Source: Spirochaetota bacterium (GTDB lineage Bacteria; Spirochaetota; UBA12135; COTS27; JAFLEE01). From it: DNA of 64,000 nt. A program made the translations under genes and the position numbers. Below the pieces are notes generated by a model that was given only the letters and a program-made list of their open reading frames with translations, did no database searches and was not told where the DNA came from. Positions 1 through 7,837 of the stretch are shown piece by piece. Every line of letters starts with the position of its first letter. The stretch's first letter is position 1. Location of the stretch: positions 1 through 64,000 of the forward strand of contig JAFLEE010000020.1 in the NCBI GenBank assembly GCA_017302015.1, given 5' to 3'.

Positions 1-138
1 CGGCTAAAGACGTCGAGGATGACCGTCAGGTAGAACCACGCACCGATGACCAAAGTGGGCAGGTAGGTCACCTCCCAGCACCAGAGCTGCCCGGGACCCG
101 TCGCAATATGGGTGGTCGGTTCGCGGCCGTCCCGCGGG
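1..138 (-). mobile_element. IS3-family transposase fragment, runs off the left edge
   Basis: The minus strand reads open through the edge of the window and gives 'GQLWCWEVTYLP' followed by 'GAWFYLTVILDVFSR'. This matches the start of the DDE integrase core of IS3-family OrfB proteins (usual pattern W..DiTYl then wYLy.ilD.fSR). The first catalytic Asp, normally the D of 'DITY', is Glu here (WEVTY), so the copy may be decayed. The rest of the element lies beyond position 1 and could not be examined, nor could its inverted repeats. The inner boundary near 138 is approximate: upstream residues lose resemblance to the family where the opposite-strand ORF begins. Confidence 0.7.
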
Positions 139-554
139 CCATCCAAAGCGCCGCCCGCAAGGCCCCCTCCATCTCCCAGGTCGCCGACAAGTACGGCGTG
201 CCCGACTCCCGCATCGAACTGAAGGACCGCATCAAGGCCTCCCTCAAGGAATGGAACCAGGTCCTCCTCGACCCCAAGAGCCTCTATCCCGATTGGCAGC
301 GCCTGCGCGTCGACGAGAAGGACCGCATCAAGAAGAAACTCGAGGTCGAGACCAAGGCGCGCCTCGCCCAGGCCCAGGAGCGCGTCGACGCGGCCATCGA
401 GAAGACCTTCGAGCACATGGAACTCGACGGCGTGCCCGCGGCCAAACTCACCGAGATCGCCACCGACATCGCCAAGCAATTCCGCACCCATAACCTGGCG
501 CCGCTGGTGAGCTATATCCGCGATTCCATCGTGTATCTCCACACCTCCGAGTGA
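108..554 (+). CDS. Hypothetical alpha-helical protein, possibly 5'-truncated by an insertion
   Basis: I do not recognise this 148-residue protein. It is rich in charged helical sequence (KDRIKKKLEVETKARLAQAQERVDAAIEK), has no signal peptide or membrane segment, and ends 'SIVYLHTSE'. The ATG at 108 lies inside the antisense of the transposase fragment and has no Shine-Dalgarno sequence. The first ten or so residues are therefore probably read out of insertion-sequence DNA, with the original N-terminus lost. A GTG at 199 is an alternative start. It is followed 52 nt later by a Nudix gene on the same strand. The coding nature of the part after about 140 is supported by codon use like that of its neighbours. 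The function is unknown. Confidence 0.45.
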   Translation: MGGRFAAVPRAIQSAARKAPSISQVADKYGVPDSRIELKDRIKASLKEWNQVLLDPKSLYPDWQRLRVDEKDRIKKKLEVETKARLAQAQERVDAAIEKTFEHMELDGVPAAKLTEIATDIAKQFRTHNLAPLVSYIRDSIVYLHTSE

Positions 555-606
555 GCGCAGCGGAGCACCTCCCATCGGCGGCCGAGGGGAAGGGCCGCGG
601 TCCCCG

Positions 607-1236
607 ATGAGCCACGAGGAGCGGTTCGACGTCATCGCCTGGGCCGACGGCTCGCCCACCGGGGCCACCGTGCTTCGCCGCGTGGCCCACGCCGACGGCA
701 CCCCCCACGCCGCCCTCCACCTCTGGGTCGGCTCCTGCGACGCCGGAATCTGGCACCTCCATTTCCAGAGGCGGGCCCCCCATAAGGAGACCTTCCCCGA
801 CCTGCTCGACGCGACCGTCGGCGGCCATTTGCGCGCGGGTGAAACTTGGGAAGACGGCCTACGGGAGACGGAAGAGGAGATCGGGATCGCCGTGGACCCG
901 AAGCGTTGCCGCCTCGTCATGCGCCGCCCCTTCGAGGTGCGCACGGGCCGCATCTGGGACCGGGAATGGCTCGAGGACTATGCGACCCGGGACGACCGGC
1001 CCCTCGCCGCCTACTCCTTCCCCGATGGGGAGGCGACGGCCCTGGTGCGGGTCCCATTCGAGGGCTTACGGCGGCTGGTTCGAGACCCCGCCGCGAAGAT
1101 CCCCGCGCAGCAATGGGACGGAAAATCGACGACCCGAATCGAAGTCGGGCTTCCATCCTTCAACCCCCATTATTTCCGGGGGGATTTCCTCGAGAAGGTG
1201 CTATCGTCGCTGGAAGGGCAAGGCGGGCGCGCGTAG
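607..1236 (+). CDS. Nudix hydrolase (YfcD/Idi-like)
   Basis: A 209-residue cytosolic protein of the Nudix superfamily, whose members hydrolyse nucleoside diphosphates linked to another moiety. The pattern 'HLHFQRRAPHKETFPDLLDATVGGHL' leading into the Nudix box resembles the YfcD/isopentenyl-diphosphate-isomerase-like branch. The box itself runs G-H-L-R-A-G-E...L-RE-T-EE-E-IG at about residues 77-98, and the metal-binding Glu residues of REtEEeiG are present. The spacing between the first Glu and the RE pair is six residues rather than the usual seven. The substrate cannot be deduced. Its end faces a lipoprotein gene transcribed towards it 50 nt away. Confidence 0.85.
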   Translation: MSHEERFDVIAWADGSPTGATVLRRVAHADGTPHAALHLWVGSCDAGIWHLHFQRRAPHKETFPDLLDATVGGHLRAGETWEDGLRETEEEIGIAVDPKRCRLVMRRPFEVRTGRIWDREWLEDYATRDDRPLAAYSFPDGEATALVRVPFEGLRRLVRDPAAKIPAQQWDGKSTTRIEVGLPSFNPHYFRGDFLEKVLSSLEGQGGRA

Positions 1237-1286
1237 GGGTCGAGCCCATCAGCCGACCGATGACGCGAGGCCCCGGCTTTCGCGCG

Positions 1287-2468
1287 CTATTTGGGGCGAT
1301 AGACGATCATGTGCTTCTCGCCCCCGCGGTCCCCGTAGCCGAAGCGCACCGGCACCTGCCCCGTCGCCTTTTCCTTGAAGTATTTCCGGAGGGCCAATGA
1401 ATTGGACTTCCCGATGCTGTCGTTGGTGCCGATATAGGCGGCGAGGAAACTGCCGTAGACGCTCACCCGCGAGCCCGCCCGCTCCGCGTGCCAGGGCAGG
1501 ATGCCCGTGGCGTCGGCGCACATGAAATCTCCGGCGCCGAGCATGTAGCGGCTGATGGCGGAAAAATCCGATCTCCAGGGCAGGTAGGAGGCGCCCTTGG
1601 TCATGACATCGACCTTCCCAAGCCCGAGGAGGTATTTTTCCAGTCCGGAATTGCTGTAGAAGGAGTTCTCGAGGTTCGCGCTGATATGGCGGTGCACGAA
1701 GGGGCGCCCGTCGGGGCGCAGGAAGCGCACCTCCATATTGAGGAAGGCGTGGGAGCATTTGGGGTTGAACCATCCCCCGTGGATCTTCACCCCCTTCGTC
1801 TTCTCCATGGAGGCGATCTCGGCGTCGTCGTAATAATGGAAGGTCCCGTTGGACTCGACGCGGAAGAACCGCAGCGATACGGGCGCCATGCCGAAGATGG
1901 CCGCCTCGCCGAGGGAGAAGGTGAGTTGGGCCGGCAGCACGCCGTTCTCCATGCCCCAGACGTTGTCGTAGCTATTGTCGTGCTCGGTGTAATAGGTGCC
2001 CAGGTACTTGCGCACCGTGGCGAGGGCCGTGCGGAGCGTGGCCGCGTTGGTGAGGGGCAGGCGGCGGGGGTCGCCGGCGCTCTCCAGCGAGATGGTCACG
2101 ATCTCCTCGGCCAGGGGGAAGCAGGCGATGGCCACGGCCAGATCGCTGCCGCCGAAGGGATAGACGACCGTTTTGGTGTCGCCGGAGGGACGGATGCTCC
2201 TCATGAAGGGGCCGATCTTGTCGTTGTATTCGCTGCGGAAACGCTGGCGCTGGGACTCCATATAGTCGCGGTGCTTGGCGTACTCGGCCGGCGAAACCCC
2301 CGCGGGCGCTTCATTGGAAACGGCCACCAGGAAATGGTGGAGGTAACGCGCCTCGCGGATAAAATCCCTTCCCTGCGGCGCCTCCACCCCGGGAGCCTTC
2401 TTTCCGCCGCAGGAGGCGAGGATGGCCGGAAGCAGCACTGCGGCAGCCAAAAGACTTTTGCGGAACAT
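1287..2468 (-). CDS. Putative lipoprotein of unknown function
   Basis: A 393-residue protein starting 'MFRKSLLAAAVLLPAILASC': a Lys/Arg n-region, a hydrophobic stretch and an LASC lipobox, so it should be lipidated at Cys20 and anchored to a membrane. This start is preferred over an in-frame ATG 33 codons upstream, which would bury the signal peptide. The mature part has no domain I recognise; it contains 'GGWFNPKCSHAFLNMEVRFLR' and a mixed alpha/beta composition. It is monocistronic and convergent with the Nudix gene. A possible -10 box (TACAAT, positions 2540-2545 on the minus strand) lies about 70 nt upstream. Confidence 0.75.
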   Translation of the reverse strand: MFRKSLLAAAVLLPAILASCGGKKAPGVEAPQGRDFIREARYLHHFLVAVSNEAPAGVSPAEYAKHRDYMESQRQRFRSEYNDKIGPFMRSIRPSGDTKTVVYPFGGSDLAVAIACFPLAEEIVTISLESAGDPRRLPLTNAATLRTALATVRKYLGTYYTEHDNSYDNVWGMENGVLPAQLTFSLGEAAIFGMAPVSLRFFRVESNGTFHYYDDAEIASMEKTKGVKIHGGWFNPKCSHAFLNMEVRFLRPDGRPFVHRHISANLENSFYSNSGLEKYLLGLGKVDVMTKGASYLPWRSDFSAISRYMLGAGDFMCADATGILPWHAERAGSRVSVYGSFLAAYIGTNDSIGKSNSLALRKYFKEKATGQVPVRFGYGDRGGEKHMIVYRPK

Positions 2469-2815
2469 GGGGGCCCCTGAGGTGGCGAGATTGCCAAAGT
2501 GTGGGCAGCGGCCCCGAACCATGGCTAGAATTGGGGGGGATTGTACACCGAGTTTCGGGGAATCCACTAGATTCGATTCAGGGCATCAATCGGGACCACC
2601 CCCCTAGGTTTGCCGAGAGGCCCATTCGGATCCCAAGAGGCGCTCCCCGTCAAGCGTCGCTTGGGCCGTTGGGGGCCATGGAACTTCCATCGGAAGATTC
2701 CCGGGTAGGTCACCGAGCGGGAACAAAGTTCCCCTTCGCCTCCCTCCTCCGATTCCGAGCTTTCCGTGGAATTGGAAGAAGGACGCCAGGATGGCCTAAC
2801 GCATAAGGACCCCCC
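2469..2815. other. Intergenic region between divergent genes, little recognisable
   Basis: About 350 bases separate the lipoprotein and STAS genes. I see a minus-strand TACAAT (2540-2545) as a possible -10 for the lipoprotein and 'AAGGA' 8 nt before the STAS start codon. No ORF with native-looking composition, no RNA gene and no strong hairpin was found. Confidence 0.4.
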
Positions 2816-3175
2816 ATGGCGCAGGAAACGAACCCCAGCTTCGCGCTGGAACAGACCGGCGAAATCATGGTGGTGCGCTTAAGCGGCTCCTTCGACACCT
2901 CCAATTGCAATCTGATGCGCACCGCCGTGACCGACGCGATGGCCAAGGGCGGGATCAAGGCCGTGGTGATGAACCTGCGCAACGTCACCAGCATCGATTC
3001 CGCGGCCATCGGGGCCCTCATCGCCCTGCGCCGCGGGTTCGTCCCGCCCGAGCGTTTCCGCCTCTGCGAGATCTCCGACCGCATCGATAAGGTCATCCGC
3101 CTTTCCCATCTCGACGGGATCTTCTTCATCGACGCCTTGGAGGAGAGCGCCAAGCATCAGGCCCTTCGGGCGTAG
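2816..3175 (+). CDS. STAS-domain anti-sigma-factor antagonist
   Basis: A single-domain STAS protein of 119 residues, the size of SpoIIAA/RsbV. Such proteins bind and inhibit a kinase-type anti-sigma factor when unphosphorylated. The beta-alpha fold is visible as 'MVVRLSGSFDTSN', 'VVMNLRNVTSIDSAAIGAL' and 'RFRLCEISDRI'. The serine in 'SIDSAAIG' (about residue 62) aligns with the phosphorylated Ser of SpoIIAA (DSSGLG). No partner kinase or phosphatase gene lies nearby, so the target system is unknown. Confidence 0.85.
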   Translation: MAQETNPSFALEQTGEIMVVRLSGSFDTSNCNLMRTAVTDAMAKGGIKAVVMNLRNVTSIDSAAIGALIALRRGFVPPERFRLCEISDRIDKVIRLSHLDGIFFIDALEESAKHQALRA

Positions 3176-3241
3176 GGACCTCACGGCCCTATTGAACTCT
3201 AGGAGGGGCAAACCTTGGTCTCAACGGGACATTCGCCTTCC

Positions 3242-3354
3242 CCGGTGGCATGTAGGGAACCCCTTCGGGGCGCCGCAGCGCCTGCTTTGGAGCCCGCACG
3301 CTGATTTTTTGGTGGCGCTGAGGCGCCCCTGCGGGGTTCCCTACCTGCCACTGG
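3242..3354. repeat. 41-bp imperfect inverted repeat (MITE-like or large hairpin)
   Basis: The left arm 3242-3282 and right arm 3314-3354 are reverse complements with about six mismatches over 41 bp, separated by a 31-nt loop. Both arms contain GTAGGGAACCCC followed by a GGGGCGCC block and end in CAGCGCC. Transcribed, this would form one long stem. There is no T-run, so it is not a typical intrinsic terminator. The structure could be a miniature inverted-repeat element or a REP-like unit. No second copy occurs in the window. Confidence 0.75.
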
Positions 3355-3561
3355 GGCGGCGCCTTTCCACCATCGAGCACCGAGTCAAACGCTGGCGCAT
3401 TTGAATTGGGGGGGAGAGGGGAAAACGCTTCACTTTTTCTTTTGACCTCCTTCTTTTCAGCGGAACTCCTTTGTCAACATGATGGTTTGGTTTAACACCA
3501 ATCGTCTCTGGTTTCGCGGGAAATCCTCCTCGGGCGTTAGGAGAAGGGTCGGGCTTGATCC

Positions 3562-3567
3562 TATAAT
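3562..3567 (+). promoter_or_regulatory. -10 box of metG, near-leaderless
   Basis: A perfect TATAAT ends 9 nt before the metG start codon, which would give a transcript with only about 2 nt of leader. No clear -35 hexamer was found at 16-18 nt spacing, and no Shine-Dalgarno sequence precedes the ATG. Confidence 0.5.
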
Positions 3568-3576
3568 TCCGGCCTC

Positions 3577-5508
3577 ATGACAAAGCCTTTTTACGTCACC
3601 ACGCCGATCTATTATGTGAACGACCGGCCGCATATCGGGCACGCCTACACCACCGTCCTGGCGGACGTGCTCCACCGGGCCCACCGGCTTTTCGGGGACG
3701 AGAGCTATTTCCTCACCGGCACCGACGAGCACGGGCAGAAGGTCGAGCAGGCGGCGCGCAAGGCGGGGATGGACCCCCAGGCCCATTGCGACCTCTATTC
3801 CGGCCGGTTCAAGGACGCCTGGGTCGCCCTGGGCGTGTCCTACGACCAGTTCATCCGCACCACCGACGCCGCGCACAAGGCCTTCGTGCGCGAGCAGATC
3901 CAGCGGCTCTTCGACGCCGGCGACATCTACGAGAAGGAGTACGAGGGCTGGTACAGCACGGGGGAGGAGCGCTTCTTCACCGAGAAGGAACTCGTCGACG
4001 GGAAAGACCCGATCTCCCACCGCCCCGTGGAGCTCATCCGCGAGAAGAATTATTTCTTCCGCATGTCGAAATACCAGGCCTGGCTCATCGGCCATATCGA
4101 GGCCAACCCCGCGTTCATCCTGCCGGAGTTCCGGCGCAACGAGGTGCTCGGCTTCCTGCGCCAACCCCTGGCCGACCTGTGCATCAGCCGTCCCAAGGCG
4201 CGCCTGGCCTGGGGCATCCCGCTGCCGTTCGATGAAAACTACGTGGCCTACGTGTGGGTCGACGCCCTGCTGAATTACTGGTCGGCCGTCAAGGACCGGA
4301 AATGGAAGGACGGGAGCGCCGCCTGGCCCGCCACCGTGCACCTCATCGGGAAGGACATCCTCACCACCCATTGCGTCTATTGGACGACGATCCTGCGGGC
4401 CCTGGGGGCCCCGCAGCCCGAGCATATCCTCGCCCACGGCTGGTGGATGAAGGACGGACAGCGCATGTCGAAGACGACGGGCAACGTCGTCGATCCCATC
4501 GAAATGGCGGGGAAATTCGGCGCCGACGTCTTCCGCTATTACCTCATGCGCGACATGGTCGTCGGCCAGGACGGGGACTTCACCGACGCCGGGTTCGCGG
4601 CCACCCATAACGCCGACCTCGCCAACGACCTGGGCAACCTGTTCTCCCGCACCCATAAACTCGTCGAGCAGCACTTCGCCGGCGCGGCTCCGGCCCCCGC
4701 CAGGGGGAGCGAGGCCGACCGGGCCATCGTCGACGCCCTGGGCGCCCTCTTCCCCGCCGTGGAAGAGGACTTCCGCGCGTTCCGCGTCGACGCGGGGATC
4801 AAGAAGGTCATCGCCCATATCCGCGAACTCAACCGCTACATCGACGCGGCCGCGCCCTGGCGCTTGGCCAAGACCGACCTCGCGGCCACGGGGACCGTGC
4901 TCTACCACATCCTCGACGGGCTGCGCGCCGCGGCCACCCTGCTCTCCCCGGTCATGCCCGTGAAGATGGCCAAACTCCTCGAACTTCTGGGGATCCCGGG
5001 CGCGCCGAAGGGCGATTGGCAGCGGGCGGGCGCCTACCCCGTCGGCGTCCGTTTGGCCCCGGTGGAGAGCCTTTTCCCGAAGATCGAACTCGCCGCCGCG
5101 GAAATTCCCGCCCCCGCTGCGGCCCAGCCGGCGCCTCCCGCGGCCGTCAAGGCCGCCGCTTCGGAGGACGGCCTCGTCACGGTCGACGAGTTCTTCCGCA
5201 CCAAACTCGTTTCGGCGAAAATCCTCGCCGCCGAACCCGTGGAGGGCACGGACAAACTCGTGAAACTCTCCGTGGACGCCGGGGAGGCGACCCCGCGGAC
5301 CGTCGTCGCCGGGATCCGGCTGCACTACGCCCCCGAGGCGCTCGTCGGGCGCCAGATCGTCCTGGTGGCGAACCTCGCGCCGCGCAAACTGAAGGGCATC
5401 GAGAGCCGCGGCATGCTCCTCTGCGCCAAGATGAAGACCGAGGCCGGCGAGAAACTCGTGCTCATCGCCCCCGAATCCGACGCGGCCCCCGGCAGCCCGG
5501 TGGGCTGA
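3577..5508 (+). CDS. metG: Methionyl-tRNA synthetase
   Basis: Charges tRNA-Met with methionine in the cytosol. The class I Rossmann fold shows the HIGH motif as 'PHIGH' (residues 18-22) and the KMSKS loop as 'RMSKT' (about 296-300). The connective-peptide region 'YEGWYSTGEERFFTEKEL...' has none of the zinc-knuckle cysteines of the E. coli enzyme, so this is the zinc-free form. Residues from about 535 to 643 form a C-terminal EMAP-II-like tRNA-binding domain (VVAGIRLHYAPEALVGRQIV...), after an Ala/Pro-rich linker, as in dimeric MetG enzymes. The 643-residue length is usual. The stop codon shares one base with the start of comF, so the two are co-translated. Confidence 0.97.
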   Translation: MTKPFYVTTPIYYVNDRPHIGHAYTTVLADVLHRAHRLFGDESYFLTGTDEHGQKVEQAARKAGMDPQAHCDLYSGRFKDAWVALGVSYDQFIRTTDAAHKAFVREQIQRLFDAGDIYEKEYEGWYSTGEERFFTEKELVDGKDPISHRPVELIREKNYFFRMSKYQAWLIGHIEANPAFILPEFRRNEVLGFLRQPLADLCISRPKARLAWGIPLPFDENYVAYVWVDALLNYWSAVKDRKWKDGSAAWPATVHLIGKDILTTHCVYWTTILRALGAPQPEHILAHGWWMKDGQRMSKTTGNVVDPIEMAGKFGADVFRYYLMRDMVVGQDGDFTDAGFAATHNADLANDLGNLFSRTHKLVEQHFAGAAPAPARGSEADRAIVDALGALFPAVEEDFRAFRVDAGIKKVIAHIRELNRYIDAAAPWRLAKTDLAATGTVLYHILDGLRAAATLLSPVMPVKMAKLLELLGIPGAPKGDWQRAGAYPVGVRLAPVESLFPKIELAAAEIPAPAAAQPAPPAAVKAAASEDGLVTVDEFFRTKLVSAKILAAEPVEGTDKLVKLSVDAGEATPRTVVAGIRLHYAPEALVGRQIVLVANLAPRKLKGIESRGMLLCAKMKTEAGEKLVLIAPESDAAPGSPVG

Positions 5509-6305
5509 TGCGGGGCGGCGAAGGCGTGGAAGTTCGGGACCAGGGGGGCCGTTTCCGCCGCCAGGGGAGGCGGCTCTTCTCCCTCCTCTTCCCCGCCCAT
5601 TGCGATCTATGCGCCGATGAACTCACGGAAGACGACAGCATGCGCCTCTGCCGCGCGTGCGCCCAGCGCCTCGCCTTCGATCCCCGCGAGGCGCGGTGCG
5701 CCCGGTGCGACCATCCGCTCGTCGACGACGCCTGTCCGGCCTGCGCCGTGAACCCCCTTCGCCTCGCTTCCTGCCGCAGCCTCTTCCCGAATACGGGCGT
5801 GGGGAAGGAATTCCTCTCCCACTATAAATTCCAGCGCCGGCGGGCCTACGCCCCCGTGATCGCCGCGCGCCTGGCGGAGAGCCTCGGCGATTGGGCGCGC
5901 GGATACGACCTGCTGGTGCCCGTGCCCATCGCCCGGGCCGCCCATTGGGAACGGGATTTCTGCCCGGTGACCGAGCCCGTGCGGATCCTGTCGAAAAGCC
6001 TCGGCGTGCCCTGGGCGCCGGCGCTGGTGAAGAACCGGCCCGGCTGGGTCCAGCACCTGCGGCGCCGCCGGGAGCGCAAGTCGGCGAATGAGGCCCGCTT
6101 CTCCGTGCGCGCGCCGCTCCTGCCCCCCGGCGCGAAACGGATCCTATTGGTGGACGATATCCTGACCACCGGCAGCACCCTCAACCAGGCGGCAGATCTT
6201 TTGCGCGCGGCCCGGCCCGACCTGGAGATCGACGCGATGGCGTTCGGGCGGACGGTCCTTCGGGGGAAGGGCCCCGCGGTCGCTCCCCGCGGCGCGGGGG
6301 CCTAG
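5508..6305 (+). CDS. comF: ComF-family phosphoribosyltransferase-like protein
   Basis: A 265-residue ComF homologue, associated with DNA uptake in competent bacteria and otherwise of uncertain biochemistry. It begins with a four-Cys zinc-ribbon region (CDLC, LCRAC, CARCDHPL, CPAC; roughly residues 30-83). It ends with a type I phosphoribosyltransferase domain carrying the PRPP loop 'LLVDDILTTGST' (about 213-224). The ATG at 5508 is chosen because it overlaps the metG stop (TGATG) and begins just before the zinc region. It converges on the DUF2007 gene, and the two stop codons interlock in the palindrome CTAG at 6302-6305. Confidence 0.9.
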   Translation: MRGGEGVEVRDQGGRFRRQGRRLFSLLFPAHCDLCADELTEDDSMRLCRACAQRLAFDPREARCARCDHPLVDDACPACAVNPLRLASCRSLFPNTGVGKEFLSHYKFQRRRAYAPVIAARLAESLGDWARGYDLLVPVPIARAAHWERDFCPVTEPVRILSKSLGVPWAPALVKNRPGWVQHLRRRRERKSANEARFSVRAPLLPPGAKRILLVDDILTTGSTLNQAADLLRAARPDLEIDAMAFGRTVLRGKGPAVAPRGAGA

Positions 6306-6664
6306 AAGGGATCGAACTTCACCAGGGCCCACGCGAGGATGACGAAAAGGAGCGCGGCGAGCACGAGGTCTTGGGCGCGGCTGCGCTTCTTCTTCTCTTC
6401 CTCTTCTTCGGAGACCGGTTCCGCTTCGGCGGCCTCGGCTTCATCGGTGAAGAATCCGTGCTTTTCGAGGAGGCGCACCGCATCCTCCTCGTCGTCGATG
6501 TGCACGAGGATCTCGAGGTTCTCCGTGGAGCCCATGAGGCCGGTGGTATCCGAGGGGGGTTGGAACACGCGGATCTCCTCGGTTTCCAGGAGGGACCGGA
6601 TCTCGGCGTGCTCCACCAGATCGTAGGCTTCGATGACCGGGACGTATTTGGAATCGTTCGCCAC
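6302..6664 (-). CDS. DUF2007 signal-transducing-like protein with C-terminal membrane anchor
   Basis: A 120-residue protein. Residues 1-72 match the DUF2007 ('putative prokaryotic signal transducing protein') pattern: 'VPVIEAYDLVEHAEIRSLLE', 'GLMGSTENLEILVHIDDEEDAVRLLEKHGF'. An acidic then Lys/Arg-rich linker (about 75-96) leads to a hydrophobic helix 'LVLAALLFVILAWALV' at the very C-terminus, so the domain should be tethered to the inner membrane facing the cytosol. The start is GTG, because the frame opens there 5 nt downstream of a perfect -10 box. Its function is not established in any family member known to me. Confidence 0.8.
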   Translation of the reverse strand: MANDSKYVPVIEAYDLVEHAEIRSLLETEEIRVFQPPSDTTGLMGSTENLEILVHIDDEEDAVRLLEKHGFFTDEAEAAEAEPVSEEEEEKKKRSRAQDLVLAALLFVILAWALVKFDPF

Positions 6665-6669
6665 GCCCC

Positions 6670-6698
6670 ATTATATCCCGCGGGCAAAGGGGGCCCAA
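6670..6698 (-). promoter_or_regulatory. Sigma-70-type promoter giving a leaderless mRNA (DUF2007 gene)
   Basis: Minus strand TTGGGC (6693-6698), 17-bp spacer, TATAAT (6670-6675). The GTG start codon at 6664 is only 5 nt after the -10 box, so transcription should begin at or next to the start codon. There is no room for a ribosome-binding site. Confidence 0.7.
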
Positions 6699-6856
6699 GC
6701 GGGCGCGACGAACGGGATGACTTTGGCGGGCGCGCGAGGTATCTTAGGGGAGCGTGGGGGGATCGATAGGGGGATCGTGGCCGCCCCGATGCGGTCGCCG
6801 AGGCCCTCACGGCGGGCCACCCGTCTTGCCGATGGTAAATTCTAACTAAGATCCCC

Positions 6857-7834
6857 ATGATTCGCCCCGATCCGCCGCTGCGTGTTTTAGATTCAGCCCT
6901 CGACCTCATCGGGAATACCCCGCTCGTTCGTCTGAGCCGCATGGTTCCCCGCGAATACGGGTCGATCCTCGCGAAATTGGAGTTCATGAACCCCGGCGCC
7001 TCGAAGAAAGACCGGGTCGCCCGAACCGCCATCGCCCGCGCCAAGGCCGACGGCCGCCTCCGCCCGGGCCAACCGGTCATCGAGATGACCAGCGGGAACA
7101 TGGGCACGGGCCTCGCGATCGTCTGCCAACTCGAGGGGCACCCGTTCATCGCCGTCATGTCTCGGGGAAACTCGGTGGAGCGCGCCACCATGATGCGGGC
7201 CTTCGGGGCCGAAGTGGTGCTCGTCGACCAGGCCGGAGGGTCCATCCCGGGGCGCGTTTCCGGGGACGATCTCGCCCTCGTCGACGCCAAGGCTCGAGAG
7301 ATTTCGGCGCAGCGGGGCGCCTACCGCGTCGACCAATTTCGCGAGCTCGCCAATGTGCAGGCCCATTATGAGGGGACAGGGCCCGAAATTCTCGCCCAAA
7401 CCGGGGGCCACTTCGACGCGTTCTGCGATTTTGCGGGCACGGGCGGAACCTTCATGGGCTGCGCGGCGGCCTTCAAAGAGGCGAACCCCGGGGTCCAGTG
7501 CTATCTGGTCGAACCCAGCGGGGCCGCCGCCATCTCGGGGGAACCGGTGACCCGTCCCTCCCACCAAATCCAGGGGGGCGGCTACGCCATGGGCGAGCTC
7601 CCGCTCCTCGACCGGAAGCGGGTCGACGGCTACCTCCAAGTGGAGGACGAGGAGGCCCGCCTCGTCGCCCGGCAATTGGCCGCGGAAGAGGGGCTCTTCG
7701 CCGGCTTCTCCTCGGGCGCCAACGTGGCCGCCGCGCTCCAATTGCTGCGCGGGCCCATGCGGGGAAAGACGGTGGTCACCCTCCTCTGCGATTCCGGCAT
7801 GAAGTACCTCAGCACCCCGCTGTGGAACGGGTGA
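6857..7834 (+). CDS. Cysteine synthase-family PLP enzyme
   Basis: A 325-residue fold-type II PLP enzyme of the O-acetylserine sulfhydrylase/cystathionine beta-synthase family. These replace the beta substituent of a serine derivative, typically O-acetylserine plus sulfide to cysteine. The PLP lysine is Lys51 in 'NPGASKKDR'. The substrate loop is 'TSGNMGTG' (78-85), where cysteine synthases have TSGNTG. The PLP-phosphate loop is 'GTGGTF' (about 195-200), and the pyridine-N serine lies in 'CDSGMKY'. The Thr-to-Met change in the Asn loop, where substrate carboxylate is bound, makes a paralogue with a different substrate possible. It is followed by a histidine kinase gene 3 nt later, suggesting one transcript. 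Confidence 0.88.
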   Translation: MIRPDPPLRVLDSALDLIGNTPLVRLSRMVPREYGSILAKLEFMNPGASKKDRVARTAIARAKADGRLRPGQPVIEMTSGNMGTGLAIVCQLEGHPFIAVMSRGNSVERATMMRAFGAEVVLVDQAGGSIPGRVSGDDLALVDAKAREISAQRGAYRVDQFRELANVQAHYEGTGPEILAQTGGHFDAFCDFAGTGGTFMGCAAAFKEANPGVQCYLVEPSGAAAISGEPVTRPSHQIQGGGYAMGELPLLDRKRVDGYLQVEDEEARLVARQLAAEEGLFAGFSSGANVAAALQLLRGPMRGKTVVTLLCDSGMKYLSTPLWNG

Positions 7835-7837
7835 CCC

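Larger units (their letters stand above)
3176..3576. other. 400-nt intergenic region upstream of metG
   Basis: This gap holds a long imperfect inverted repeat (3242-3354, listed separately) and the metG -10 box. The short ORFs that cross the repeat look like by-products of it. The stretch 3365-3560 is less GC-rich than its surroundings, with T-rich tracts, and shows no further feature I can name. Confidence 0.5.

Noticed and set aside
3192-3404. 70-residue plus ORF crossing the inverted repeat
   Set aside because: Composition is dictated by the repeat arms; no start signal or similarity.
3457-5325. 622-residue minus-strand ORF opposite metG
   Set aside because: It is an antisense by-product of GC-rich codon bias; the plus strand encodes a complete MetG, and the antisense translation is low-complexity Gly/Arg/Glu without domains.
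6665-6856. Possible riboswitch ahead of the cysteine-synthase homologue
   Set aside because: The 190-nt gap shows no conserved S-box-like or other sensor core, and candidate -10 boxes lie too close to the ATG to leave a leader.
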